A stretch of 64,000 bases of DNA, taken from contig JACZJC010000074.1 in the NCBI GenBank assembly GCA_014860745.1, forward strand, positions 1 to 64,000, in the 5' to 3' direction. Below the pieces are notes generated by a model. It ran no database searches. It was not told the origin of the DNA and saw only the letters and a program-made list of their open reading frames with translations. Below are positions 9,070 through 17,168 of the stretch, in pieces. The position numbers and the translations under genes are program-made. Source of the stretch: Anaerolineales bacterium. Its GTDB lineage: Bacteria > Chloroflexota > Anaerolineae > Anaerolineales > Villigracilaceae. Position 1 is the stretch's first letter. Each line of letters begins with the position of its first letter.

Positions 9070-9648
9070 TCACAAAATCATTCCCTCGGGGGTTTCGATG
9101 CCTGATCTTTCATATTCGATGGATTTCGCCACAGTGCGTATCCATTCGTAATACAAGCTTTTTGCGCTGACGATAATCCCGCCTGCGCTGCGGATTCGGT
9201 CGAGACCAATTTGATGCGCGCCGCCCGGTGAGCCGGTTGCATCTGCCACCACCACAACCCGATAACCCAAATCCATCAGTCCCAGGGCGGATTGAGAGAT
9301 GCACACATCGGTTTCATAACCGATGAGGACAACAGTTTTAAGTCCGCTCGCTTCTACCGCTTCGAGAATTTCCGCCTGTGCCGCGAGACCAAAAGACATT
9401 TTATTGTACACATTCGTACCGGGCGGCAGGAGTTGCGCCACCTCATCCGAGATGTTTCCAGTTTTTGGAATATCCTCCGCCGTTACCACCAGCGGAATAT
9501 TCAGCCAGTTCGCAACTTTGATGACCCAGCACATCCGTTGCAGGAGTGCATTATTTCCTGTTTGGTTTTCTTTTTTCACAAACGAAGGCTGAATGTCGAT
9601 GACGATAAGAAGTGAGTCGTTGACCTGGAGGAGGGAAGAATTGGTCAT
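9070..9648 (-). CDS. Isochorismatase-family cysteine hydrolase
   Basis: 192 aa with the family triad visible: Asp18 in VIDIQ, Lys83 in YNKMSFG and Cys116 in YETDVCI, followed by the usual AALGL-like helix (SALGLMDLGY) and a VVVVADATGS strand. A weak ribosome binding site (AAGGA) lies nine bases before the ATG. Members hydrolyse isochorismate, nicotinamide or carbamoyl-type amides; the substrate cannot be told here because the genes around it are unrelated. Cytoplasmic, no signal peptide. It ends just past the terminator of the convergent gene at 9008. Confidence 0.85.
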   Translation of the reverse strand: MTNSSLLQVNDSLLIVIDIQPSFVKKENQTGNNALLQRMCWVIKVANWLNIPLVVTAEDIPKTGNISDEVAQLLPPGTNVYNKMSFGLAAQAEILEAVEASGLKTVVLIGYETDVCISQSALGLMDLGYRVVVVADATGSPGGAHQIGLDRIRSAGGIIVSAKSLYYEWIRTVAKSIEYERSGIETPEGMIL

Positions 9649-9677
9649 TTGCTGCTGTCCTTGATGTTGGTCTTTAG

Positions 9678-10427
9678 TCAGGCGATGGTGGAATGTTGGG
9701 TAAAAAATTCAGGAACCATGTGACTGTTGGAGATGAGGACTTCAGGGTGCGCATGCATGAAGGCACGCAACAATGGGTCATGTGGGCCGAGCACGAATTT
9801 GATTAACCATTCAGGTGTCTCATTGTTATAGACTGCACCCGCATCCGCTGCGTGAAAGAACCAGCCAGTGGATGTTTTTATGGCAAGGCCGCAATGTCCG
9901 CGTGAATGACCGAAGAGAGGGATGAAATACATTTCTGGTTCAAAGGGCAGGCGAATGGCGTCAAAGTCATACCATTTATCAGTTATATTTTCGTATAGGA
10001 CAAATTTGGGTTGATGAGCGATGTAGCGCGGAATATAGGCGTATTCATCCCAATGCAGAATCTTATTGTCTGTGAAGGCCTCGTATTCACGCTTGTGAAC
10101 ATGAACCCTGGCATGTGGAAAATCGGGCAGGCCGCTGCAATGATCGAAGTGCATATGGGTGAGGATGATGTGTTTTACGTCATTGGGGTTGTATCCCAGC
10201 TTTTTGGCTTGATTAAAGGCCGCTTCAGCTGGGCTGAAGGGCATGATTGTAATGCTGCGGAATAATCGAGTCATCCAGGTTGGCTTAATGTATTCTTCAA
10301 GGCCGAGGCCCGTATCCACAAGGGTCAGCCCCTGGTCGGTTTCCATCAACAGGCAAACCATGCCCGTTTTCAAGTTGCTGGGCCAGCGGGCATTGCAGGT
10401 GAAGCAATTGAGCAGATGAATGGCCAT
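9678..10427 (-). CDS. Metallo-beta-lactamase-fold hydrolase
   Basis: 249 aa from the ATG at 10427. An upstream in-frame ATG at 10487 exists, but its 20-codon extension is encoded by a repeat-like intergenic sequence, and family members start close to M.IH.LNC. The binuclear metal motif THMHFDHCSG gives His91, His93, Asp95 and His96; a further GHSRGHCG histidine and HAADAG aspartate complete the usual site. The VDTGLG strand (38-43) precedes it. Resembles the N-acyl homoserine lactonase/glyoxalase-II-like group, but the substrate is unknown. It lies 29 bases downstream of the isochorismatase-like gene's start side, so the two minus-strand genes may be cotranscribed. Confidence 0.8.
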   Translation of the reverse strand: MAIHLLNCFTCNARWPSNLKTGMVCLLMETDQGLTLVDTGLGLEEYIKPTWMTRLFRSITIMPFSPAEAAFNQAKKLGYNPNDVKHIILTHMHFDHCSGLPDFPHARVHVHKREYEAFTDNKILHWDEYAYIPRYIAHQPKFVLYENITDKWYDFDAIRLPFEPEMYFIPLFGHSRGHCGLAIKTSTGWFFHAADAGAVYNNETPEWLIKFVLGPHDPLLRAFMHAHPEVLISNSHMVPEFFTQHSTIA

Positions 10428-10730
10428 GAGGATATTTAACCAGAGATGAACAAGGATGAACAGAGACAAAAATATCCGCAGCGGCATCGTTCTTTGGCGC
10501 TTTGGATGTTTTCTTTTTATACCAACATCCTCGCGGGATTTACCTGGAGCCTTGCCGAATTGTACCGGTACAGCCTGAGAGTGCTTGTAAGAATTTCTCT
10601 ACCTCGAATTTATTATTGTTGTGGCAGTCAACGAAGGTGATGCGGACGGGTGTATCAAAGTGACTGTGGTTGGATTGTTTCCCTTTTGGGGGTATGTTAT
10701 ATTGTCTCATCAAAAAATTCGGAGGTTATC
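10428..10730. other. Intergenic region with repeat-like fragments
   Basis: Holds no convincing gene. 10438-10475 is a tandem GATGAACA-type sequence of the kind often scattered between genes in this phylum. 10517-10557, read on the minus strand, resembles the 3' end of the E2 gene at 12070-12109 (32 of 41 bases by hand alignment, both ending in codons for NPxRMLV and a stop). The ribosome binding site GGAGG of the next gene is at 10721-10725. Confidence 0.4.
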
Positions 10731-12032
10731 ATGAAAATCCTGCCTTTTATTCTCCTCCCTCTGCTGATTGCATCGTTGACCGCCTGTAACCTTCCCAGGG
10801 AAACCGAACAAACAAGTACACTGATTCCGCCGCAACCCTCACCTGCAAACATTATTACAAATATACCAATTCCGCCCCCCGAACACCACATTGGAGTCCG
10901 CGTGGCGAATGGCGTTGGCGAGTTTTACCTCCGCACTACAGGCGTGAAATTCATCCCACGCGGCATGAACTATGTGCGGCTCGCGTCACAGACCAAAATG
11001 GATGGCTCGACCACGATTGGACATTCCCTGTTCGACCCCGGAAAATATGACTCTGCAATAGTCGGAGCTGATCTGCAGAAAATGCGCGCAGACGGCTACA
11101 ACGTCATCCGCGTATTTCTCAGTCCCGACACGATGGGAACAGCCAGCGGAGGTTTCTCGCCCGAATACATGAATAATATCGTTGACCTGTTGAGACATGC
11201 CAAACAGAATCAAATCTATGTCATGTTCACGTTGGATTGGATCCCCGGCGGAAAGTACGGAACGATTTTGAACGAAGACTGTTGTTCCACCTTTGCTTTA
11301 ATGAATGCAAATTTCCTTCCGCCTGCGGGGTTGAGAGCGAACAAGATCTTCTTCCAGGATTTGGCGCAAGAGTTGATCAAGTCAGGCGCTCCGACGGAAT
11401 ATATCTTTTCCTACCAATTGAGAAATGAAATGTTTTATGACACCGACCAGCCGCCGCTTTCATTCAACTCAGGCACGGTAACCACGGCAAACGGAAAATC
11501 GTACGATATGGCGAGCGCGGCAGATAAAAAAAAGATGATCGAAGAAAACAATGTTTACTGGCTCGATTCTATCCGTACCGCAATCCTGGAAATTGACCCA
11601 ACTGCACTCATCAGTGTGGGATTTTTTGTTCCGCAAGAGCCAAATTCGGCACGGATCGGTGACCCGCGTTACGTGGTCAGCGCCCCGGCCATCTGGCAAT
11701 CACAAATGGATTTCATTGACCTGCATGCCTACCCAGGCTTTGAGTTGAACTTAAAACAGCATGTTGAGAATTTCGGGGTCAATGGGATGCAGGAAAAACC
11801 CATTGTCATGGGAGAATTCGGCGGGGAAGTATCACGGTTCTCCTCCATCGAGGACGCGGCGCATACATTTATAGATTGGCAGGTTGAATCCTGTACGCAT
11901 GGTTTTGACGGGTGGATCTTTTGGACGTGGGATTTGAATGAACAGCCCGATTTTTTTAACGCGCTGATGCAGGAAGGTGCGATTAACGGCGTACTCGCCC
12001 CGGTGATCAGGCCTGACCCCTGCCTGCCATAA
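10731..12032 (+). CDS. Lipoprotein with a glycoside hydrolase clan A (GH5-like) domain
   Basis: 433 aa from ATG 10731, six bases after GGAGG. The lipobox is SLTAC, so the mature protein should be membrane-anchored outside the cell. A Pro/Thr-rich linker follows, then a TIM-barrel-like domain that begins with FYLRTTGVKFIPRGMNY. Typical clan A features are visible: YNVIRVFLS, the acid/base Glu233 in LRNEMFYD, the IDLHAYPG strand and the nucleophile Glu362 in VMGEFGGE. The ~130-residue spacing between the two glutamates fits GH5-like enzymes. The substrate, presumably a beta-glycan, cannot be assigned. It ends at a strong bidirectional terminator. Confidence 0.8.
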   Translation: MKILPFILLPLLIASLTACNLPRETEQTSTLIPPQPSPANIITNIPIPPPEHHIGVRVANGVGEFYLRTTGVKFIPRGMNYVRLASQTKMDGSTTIGHSLFDPGKYDSAIVGADLQKMRADGYNVIRVFLSPDTMGTASGGFSPEYMNNIVDLLRHAKQNQIYVMFTLDWIPGGKYGTILNEDCCSTFALMNANFLPPAGLRANKIFFQDLAQELIKSGAPTEYIFSYQLRNEMFYDTDQPPLSFNSGTVTTANGKSYDMASAADKKKMIEENNVYWLDSIRTAILEIDPTALISVGFFVPQEPNSARIGDPRYVVSAPAIWQSQMDFIDLHAYPGFELNLKQHVENFGVNGMQEKPIVMGEFGGEVSRFSSIEDAAHTFIDWQVESCTHGFDGWIFWTWDLNEQPDFFNALMQEGAINGVLAPVIRPDPCLP

Positions 12033-12039
12033 CAAAAAA

Positions 12040-12068
12040 CCCCGAGTTCTTCGAGAACTCGGGGTTTT
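12040..12068. terminator. Bidirectional terminator between convergent genes
   Basis: Stem CCCCGAGTTCT / AGAACTCGGGG (12040-12064) with a TCG loop, flanked by A and T runs. Serves both the lipoprotein gene and the E2 gene that ends at 12072. Confidence 0.85.
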
Positions 12069-12071
12069 ACT

Positions 12072-13322
12072 TTACACCAACATTCTGACTGGATTTTCCA
12101 GGAACCCTGCCAGCGCTTGCATGAATTGTGCCGCTTCGGCACCGTCACTGACTCGGTGGTCAACGGAGATGGTGGCTTTCATTCTCCAGCCCGCTTTTAC
12201 CATGCCATTTTCCACGACGGGAACTTCTCTTGCGGATGAGATTGCCAGAATCGCGGCTTCAGGCGGGTTGACGATGGCGATGAAATCTTCGACATCGTAC
12301 ATGCCAAGGTTGGAAGTAGAGAAGGTCGAGCCGTCCACATCCTCAGTCTTGACCTTTCCTTCGCGGGCGCGTGCTGCCATCGACTTGACTTCGCCTGAGA
12401 TCTGGCGCAATGCCTTTTGATCGGTGTCTTTGACAACGACGGTCATCAAGCCACCAGGCACGGTGACCGCCACGCCGACGTTGACGTGGCCAAATTGGAT
12501 CACCTCATTGCCCTTGATGGTTGCGTTGAGGTTGGGGAACTGGCGCAGCGACAACGCCACGGCTTTTAGAATAAAGTCGTTGACGGAAAGTTTTTCATTA
12601 TCTGGCAAATACGCATTGGCCTGCTTGCGCATCTCCATAAGCGCTTCCATTTTGTATTCGTGGGTCACATAAAAATGCGGGATGGTCTGTTTCGACTCGA
12701 CGAGTCTGCGACCAATGGCCTGGCGGAGTTTTGTGGTGGGGATGACTTTGTCTTCGGTGGAGATTGGCAATTGGTAATTGGTAATTGGGGTAACAGGAGT
12801 CGAAGGTCGAACGTCGAAGGTCGCTCCGCTTGATAGTGCTGCCTCTACATCCTTGCGGACGATACGACCATTGGGTCCACTTCCCTGAAGTTGAGCAAGA
12901 TTGATGTTTTTGTCACGGGCGATCTTGCGCGCGAGTGGACTTGCTTTTACAAGACCATCGTCAGCGGAGGCAGAGGCTTGGATAACAGAAGCAGCCGTCG
13001 GCTGAGTCAGAGGCGCAGGTTTTTCCTCCGACTTTGGACTTTCGACCTTCGACGGTGCCGCCGCAGCCACATCCACTTTTTCCCCTTCCGCACCCACAAC
13101 CGCAATCGGCGCATTGACAGGAACCATCGTGCCTTGGTCGACAATTAGTTGCAGCACAACACCGCTGGCGGAAGATTCAACTTCGACGGTGGCTTTGTCG
13201 GTTTCGATCTCGGCGAGCACATCACCTTTGTTAATGGTTTCGCCCACCTGCTTCACCCAGCGGACGAGCAAGCCTTCCGCCATGTCGAAGCCGAGTTTGG
13301 GCATTGAAATTGTTTCAGCCAT
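12072..13322 (-). CDS. pdhC: Dihydrolipoamide acyltransferase (E2) of a pyruvate dehydrogenase-type complex
   Basis: 416 aa with the standard E2 order. The lipoyl domain (1-80) carries Lys43 in ETDKATVEVES. An Ala/Pro-rich linker is followed by a peripheral subunit-binding domain (~126-163, ASPLARKIARD, GRIVRKDVEAAL) and the catalytic domain with DHRVSDG (His389) near the C-terminus. It receives acyl groups from E1 and passes them to CoA. The start overlaps the E1beta stop by one base (TAATG). It could serve pyruvate, acetoin or branched-chain oxoacids; the E1 sequences fit pyruvate or acetoin best. No E3 gene is in the window. Confidence 0.92.
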   Translation of the reverse strand: MAETISMPKLGFDMAEGLLVRWVKQVGETINKGDVLAEIETDKATVEVESSASGVVLQLIVDQGTMVPVNAPIAVVGAEGEKVDVAAAAPSKVESPKSEEKPAPLTQPTAASVIQASASADDGLVKASPLARKIARDKNINLAQLQGSGPNGRIVRKDVEAALSSGATFDVRPSTPVTPITNYQLPISTEDKVIPTTKLRQAIGRRLVESKQTIPHFYVTHEYKMEALMEMRKQANAYLPDNEKLSVNDFILKAVALSLRQFPNLNATIKGNEVIQFGHVNVGVAVTVPGGLMTVVVKDTDQKALRQISGEVKSMAARAREGKVKTEDVDGSTFSTSNLGMYDVEDFIAIVNPPEAAILAISSAREVPVVENGMVKAGWRMKATISVDHRVSDGAEAAQFMQALAGFLENPVRMLV

Positions 13323-14296
13323 TATTTCAAGACCTCCTTTGCCGCGGCGACGATGTCATGGACTTGCGGGAGGGCGGCTTGTTCGAGGGTGCGGTTATAG
13401 GGCAGAGGCACTTCTTTTTGTGCTACGCGGATGATGGGCGCATCAACATAGTCGAAGGCTTCTTCGTAAATACGGCTGACAATTTCGGAGCCAACACCGT
13501 ACGACTTCCAACCTTCTTCGACAACAATGGCGCGGTTGGTTTTCTTGAACGATTCGAGCACGGGTTCCATGTCGAGCGGGCGCAGGGTGCGCAGATCCAC
13601 GATCTCGGCTTGAATGCCTTCCTTCGCGAGTTCATCTGCTGCTTTCATGGATAACTCAAGTCCCTTGCAGTAGGTGACGATGGTGAGATCGCTTCCTTCG
13701 CGCTGGATCTTGGATTTTCCAATCGGAATCGTGTACTCACCTTCGGGCACTTCACCGCGCACTTGATACATGGTGGCGTGTTCGATAAAGAGGATTGGGT
13801 CATTCGACCGAATGGCGGATTTGAGCAGACCCTTGGCGTCTTCGGGCGTGCCAGGGCTGACAACTTTTAGTCCCGGGAAGTGCGCGAAGATGGCGTCGGG
13901 AGTCTGTGAGTGGGTGGCGCCGAGTTGGCGTCCGCCACCGCCGACAGCGCGGATGACGAGCGGAAGCATGAACTGTCCGCCGAACATATAGCGCAACTTT
14001 GGTGCCTGATTGACGATGTAGTCCATTGCCGAGAAGGCGAAGTTAATCGTCATTAATTCGGCAATGGGACGCTGACCGACCATCGCCGCACCGATTGCGC
14101 CGCCAATGATGGCGTTTTCTGCGATAGGGGTGTCTTTGATGCGGTCAGGTCCGTACTTGTCGTAAAAACCTTTGGTGACGGCGTAGGTTCCGCCCCAAAC
14201 ACCAACTTCCTCGCCCATGATAAAGACCGCAGGGTCGCGATCCATTTCTTCCATTAAAGCTTGCGAGATCGCCTCGCGCATGGTTATCTTAGCCAT
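13322..14296 (-). CDS. pdhB: Pyruvate dehydrogenase-type E1 component, beta subunit
   Basis: 324 aa. Begins MAKITMREAISQALMEEM, with GEEVGVWGG, the FSAMDYIVNQAPKLRYMFGGQ segment, GGGGRQLGATHSQ and the C-terminal DLRTLRPLD block, all standard for the beta subunit that binds the pyrimidine part of thiamine diphosphate. It lies 76 bases after E1alpha and overlaps E2 by one base. An AAGGA element lies about ten bases before the ATG. Together with E1alpha and E2 it forms the oxidative decarboxylation module linking glycolysis to acetyl-CoA, in keeping with the glycolytic genes later in the window. Confidence 0.93.
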   Translation of the reverse strand: MAKITMREAISQALMEEMDRDPAVFIMGEEVGVWGGTYAVTKGFYDKYGPDRIKDTPIAENAIIGGAIGAAMVGQRPIAELMTINFAFSAMDYIVNQAPKLRYMFGGQFMLPLVIRAVGGGGRQLGATHSQTPDAIFAHFPGLKVVSPGTPEDAKGLLKSAIRSNDPILFIEHATMYQVRGEVPEGEYTIPIGKSKIQREGSDLTIVTYCKGLELSMKAADELAKEGIQAEIVDLRTLRPLDMEPVLESFKKTNRAIVVEEGWKSYGVGSEIVSRIYEEAFDYVDAPIIRVAQKEVPLPYNRTLEQAALPQVHDIVAAAKEVLK

Positions 14297-14372
14297 AGTA
14301 TGTTCGTTTCCTTGTAAATTGATATTCGTTATTCGATACTATTTCCGAATATCTAATTATCGAATATCGTTC

Positions 14373-15329
14373 TTAATCCGCGTAAATATCCGCGTATAAA
14401 TCTTCCATCGTGGGTTCGGGGGAGGCTTCGGCAAATTCGACCGCCTTGACCACTTCCTCATCCACGCGGGCTTCGATCTCGTCCAGCGCCTTGCGGGTGG
14501 CGACTTTCTTTTCAAGCAGGTACTTGTTGAAGATACCGATGGGATCGTTCTCCTGCCACTTTTTCACTTCTTCGGCTTTGCGGTAACGTTCGGGGTCGCC
14601 CATGGAGTGACCTCGGAAGCGGTAGGTATCGATCTCAAGGAAATATGGCTGACCTTCCTTGCGGACGAAGTCCATCGCTTCCTTCGCGGCTTCGTAGACT
14701 TTTGTGACATCCATTCCGTCCACCTGGCTGTTCTTCATGCCATAGCCTTCGGCTTTCTGGCGGATCTCGTTTACAGCCGAAGCACGTTCCACTGAAGTGC
14801 CCATGCCGTACTGGTTGTTTTCACAGACCCACAGCACGCGCAAGCCCCAGGTCTTGGCAAGGTTCAACGCTTCATGGAAGTAGCCGATGTTGGTCGCGCC
14901 GTCACCAAACATGCAGATGGTGATGTTGTCGTTCTTGGCGTATTGATCGCCGATTGCGAATCCCGCTGCAATGGGCAAATGCCCGCCGACGATGGCATGC
15001 CCGCCCCACATGTTCTTGGACGTATCCGCCATGTGCATCGAGCCGCCCTTACCCTTGGACATACCCGTTGCCTTGCCGAGCAGTTCCGCCATCACTTCAT
15101 TGGCAGAGATGCCGCAGTTCAACGCCACGCCGTGGTCGCGGTAGGCGGTGATGACCCGGTCGCGAGGTTCACGCGCCGCGATCAGACCGGTCGAAACGGC
15201 TTCCTGCCCGATATACAGGTGCATGAAACCGCCGATCTTGCCAGCCTGGTACAGTTCCGCGCCGCGTTCTTCCACACGGCGGATGAGTACCATCTGGTAA
15301 TACAAATCAAGTAATTGTTCTTTCTTCAT
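14373..15329 (-). CDS. pdhA: Pyruvate dehydrogenase-type E1 component, alpha subunit
   Basis: 318 aa from ATG 15329, where the family start MKKEQLLDLYYQMVLIRR lies; GGAG is 11 bases upstream. Shows the thiamine diphosphate motif GDGATNIGYFHEALNLA with NN ending about 30 residues later (VCENNQYGMG), the phosphorylation-loop-like YRFRGHSMGDPERYR, and GGSMHM. This subunit decarboxylates the 2-oxoacid. First gene of the E1alpha-E1beta-E2 operon; the 76-base gap to E1beta contains only an AT-rich imperfect inverted repeat (ATTCGATA / TATCGAAT type) that I cannot assign. Confidence 0.93.
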   Translation of the reverse strand: MKKEQLLDLYYQMVLIRRVEERGAELYQAGKIGGFMHLYIGQEAVSTGLIAAREPRDRVITAYRDHGVALNCGISANEVMAELLGKATGMSKGKGGSMHMADTSKNMWGGHAIVGGHLPIAAGFAIGDQYAKNDNITICMFGDGATNIGYFHEALNLAKTWGLRVLWVCENNQYGMGTSVERASAVNEIRQKAEGYGMKNSQVDGMDVTKVYEAAKEAMDFVRKEGQPYFLEIDTYRFRGHSMGDPERYRKAEEVKKWQENDPIGIFNKYLLEKKVATRKALDEIEARVDEEVVKAVEFAEASPEPTMEDLYADIYAD

Positions 15330-15449
15330 TAGTATGGAAACTCCGATAAGGGATTCGCACGCCAGGGGCATGACTTAAATTAAATGGATGCTTAGGGAAA
15401 AAACACCAAAATTCTTTCGTGGTTATGCTTCCCGTCAACCGAGTCGGGG

Positions 15450-15455
15450 ATTATA
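15450..15455 (-). promoter_or_regulatory. Possible -10 element for the pdh operon
   Basis: Perfect TATAAT on the minus strand about 120 bases before the pdhA start. No good -35 at 17 bp. Confidence 0.35.
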
Positions 15456-15525
15456 TCAGATAAAATTTGCCAAAATTTCGGGTCTGGTAGGTTTTGAAAG
15501 GGTAAAAATTATGATTTTCTTCATA

Positions 15526-15553
15526 TTGACAGATCTTCCCCGGGTGCTATAAA
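15526..15553 (+). promoter_or_regulatory. Sigma70-type promoter of a micro-membrane protein gene
   Basis: TTGACA (15526-15531), 16 bp spacer, TATAAA (15548-15553), giving a leader of about 45 nt to the AAGGAG ribosome binding site. Confidence 0.75.
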
Positions 15554-15604
15554 TAACATGTCCGCCAGAGCGATTTCGTTTTGTTATTAAACAAGGAGAA
15601 TGAG

Positions 15605-15775
15605 ATGAAGCTTACTCCCCCTAAGACCATCACGTTTTGGGTCGCAGTTGTTCTCGGTTTGGCCGGCCTGCTTGGATATGTCAATATCCTAGCTTTCCTC
15701 GCGCCCTTTGCATTCTGGCTCGTGTTCGTAGGTTTGGTCCTGCTTGTCCTCAGCCTTCTGATTAAAGGCCTCTAA
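15605..15775 (+). CDS. Micro-membrane protein, first of a tandem pair
   Basis: 56 aa from ATG 15605, six bases after AAGGAG. Composition is two hydrophobic helices (about 12-32 and 36-53) joined by a short turn, with a short basic start (MKLTPPKTITFW) and end (LLIKGL). No family recognised. The gene has its own TTGACA promoter and its own terminator, so it is a deliberate single-gene unit and not a chance frame. The gene at 16057 encodes a clear paralog (same KLTPPK.ITFW start, same KGL end, same leader bases AAGGAGAATGA). Likely an inner-membrane peptide of unknown role. Confidence 0.75.
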   Translation: MKLTPPKTITFWVAVVLGLAGLLGYVNILAFLAPFAFWLVFVGLVLLVLSLLIKGL

Positions 15776-15800
15776 TTTATTTCACTGGCGGATGGACGAT

Positions 15801-15832
15801 CCTCCCCGCATCTTTGCGGGGAGGTTTTGTTT
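15801..15832 (+). terminator. Intrinsic terminator after the first micro-membrane gene
   Basis: 10-bp stem CCTCCCCGCA / TGCGGGGAGG with a 4-base loop and TTTTGTTTT tail. Confidence 0.85.
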
Positions 15833-16056
15833 TAATGGCGGGCAAACATAGTATTGACTATATGCTTATCCATGCCTCCCCCAAGTGGACTAGATACAAA
15901 TCCTCCAGTTGGGGGAGAGGTTTGGAATGTATCCATAATAAAATGAGCATATCATTCGCGTGATAATTAAAAGTACAACGCCAAAACAGGCAGCGCGAAA
16001 GATCTTAATCTATTAATCCGCCCTATCCACCCATAATGATCTCAAGGAGAATGAAC

Positions 16057-16233
16057 ATGAATCTTAAACTAACCCCGCCCAAGGAAATTACTTTCTGGAT
16101 CGCTGTTGCGCTGGGACTGCTCGGTCTATTCAGTTTTCTCGGTGTTTTCACCCTGCTTCCGATTGAAGCCTTCTGGCTTTTATTCATCGGCTTTGCGCTG
16201 CTGGTGGTGGCTCTTTTGGTTAAGGGCTTGTAA
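16057..16233 (+). CDS. Micro-membrane protein, second of a tandem pair
   Basis: 58 aa from ATG 16057, seven bases after AAGGAG (16044-16049); an ATG at 16051 is too close to the ribosome binding site. It mirrors the protein at 15605: MNLKLTPPKEITFWIAVALG at the start, two hydrophobic helices with an acidic residue in PIEAFW between them, and a VKGL end. The two genes lie 280 bases apart in the same orientation, each with its own terminator. This indicates duplication with separate regulation. Function unknown. Confidence 0.75.
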   Translation: MNLKLTPPKEITFWIAVALGLLGLFSFLGVFTLLPIEAFWLLFIGFALLVVALLVKGL

Positions 16234-16316
16234 AAAACCTCTGGCGAGTGATTACAATCCAACTTTAAAAATGATCGGTCCAGCCTAGGTTCCATAAGGA
16301 GGTTGTAGACTATCTA

Positions 16317-16355
16317 CGATCATCCCCGCGCAATTGCGCGGGGATGATCGTTTTA
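16317..16355. terminator. Terminator built on a perfect 34-bp palindrome
   Basis: 16317-16350 reads the same on both strands (CGATCATCCCCGCGCA arm), followed by TTTTAATT. Could act for the micro-membrane gene and, less well, for the opposing lipoprotein gene ending at 16383. Confidence 0.8.
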
Positions 16356-16382
16356 ATTAACGTCTGGGTGGAAAAACGATGT

Positions 16383-17096
16383 TCATTTACAAAACGGCAC
16401 GATCTGGATCGCCTTCTCCGAGGTGCCGTTTTCGTTCACAGATTCGATCTCATAGGTGATGTTTTTATTGTATGGAGCGGAAGGGTCTCTGTAACTGTAT
16501 TTGGTGGCCTTCAACTCGGCAATCCGATTCCCATCTCGGTAAAGGCGGAAGGCGGTCTCACCGCCGCCGCTCGACCAGCTTAAGGAAACCGTGAATTTCT
16601 TCGGCCCCGGCTGGCAGACCTGATTGGTCACAAAAAAATTCTGCGGTATCCCCGGCAGAGGCGGAGCATTACCAACTTGCAGCCCGCTGAAATCCGTGTT
16701 GGGCGAGGCATTTTCATTGAAGATCCAGCATTCCCTTTTTGTGGCATTGACAACCTGCCACCAGGTATTATCGTCGTTGCGGCTGATCACAGGTAACAAG
16801 GCCTGATTCGCGATCTGGTCGACGATGTTGTAATAGGTACTCGGTCCAAGCCGGCAATTGGAATTCTGGGTCAGGGTGATCTCCGGGGATATGGATGGTG
16901 TGGAGGTCGGCGTATCCACTGGGGCAATCGTGGCAGTGTTTTCGACAATTACCAAGACAGTTTCGACGGGTGCAACCGGTGACAGCGGCGTAGCAACCGG
17001 TTCTGTACCCCCGGAACCGGCGCCTGGCAAATTACATGCGAGGATCGATAAAACCAAAATAGCGCTGGCAAACGAAATTTCTTTTTTTGCCTTCAT
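16383..17096 (-). CDS. Lipoprotein with SH3b-like and fibronectin III-like domains
   Basis: 237 aa. Lipobox LSILAC (Cys21) with a basic N-terminus, then a Pro/Thr/Val-rich linker (to ~75). Residues ~75-130 form a bacterial SH3-like domain (CRLGPSTYYNIVDQI, WWQVVN) and ~150-235 an FN3-like domain (VSLSWSSGGGETAFRLYRDG, YSYRDPSAPY, YEIESVNENG). Such proteins sit on the outer face of the membrane and bind wall or polysaccharide; no enzyme domain is present. GGAGGAG lies about five bases before the ATG. Single gene, divergent from the HEAT protein. Confidence 0.75.
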   Translation of the reverse strand: MKAKKEISFASAILVLSILACNLPGAGSGGTEPVATPLSPVAPVETVLVIVENTATIAPVDTPTSTPSISPEITLTQNSNCRLGPSTYYNIVDQIANQALLPVISRNDDNTWWQVVNATKRECWIFNENASPNTDFSGLQVGNAPPLPGIPQNFFVTNQVCQPGPKKFTVSLSWSSGGGETAFRLYRDGNRIAELKATKYSYRDPSAPYNKNITYEIESVNENGTSEKAIQIVPFCK

Positions 17097-17156
17097 GGCA
17101 TTCTCCTCCGGTGAACGGATAAATTTCGCCGCATTATATACCCTTTACTTTTAATG

Positions 17157-17162
17157 TAAAAT
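17157..17162 (+). promoter_or_regulatory. -10 element placed for a leaderless mRNA (HEAT gene)
   Basis: TAAAAT ends six bases before ATG 17169, so transcription would start at or next to the start codon. No Shine-Dalgarno and no good -35. Confidence 0.4.
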
Positions 17163-17168
17163 AGCCCA

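Noticed and set aside
10428-10487. N-terminal hydrophobic extension (possible signal peptide) of the metallo-beta-lactamase-fold protein
   Set aside because: The extra 20 codons are the reverse of a GATGAACA-type intergenic repeat, and the family start motif lies at the downstream ATG.
10446-10640. Short plus-strand open frame before the GH5-like lipoprotein gene
   Set aside because: No ribosome binding site, starts inside a repeat-like sequence and shows no protein-like pattern.
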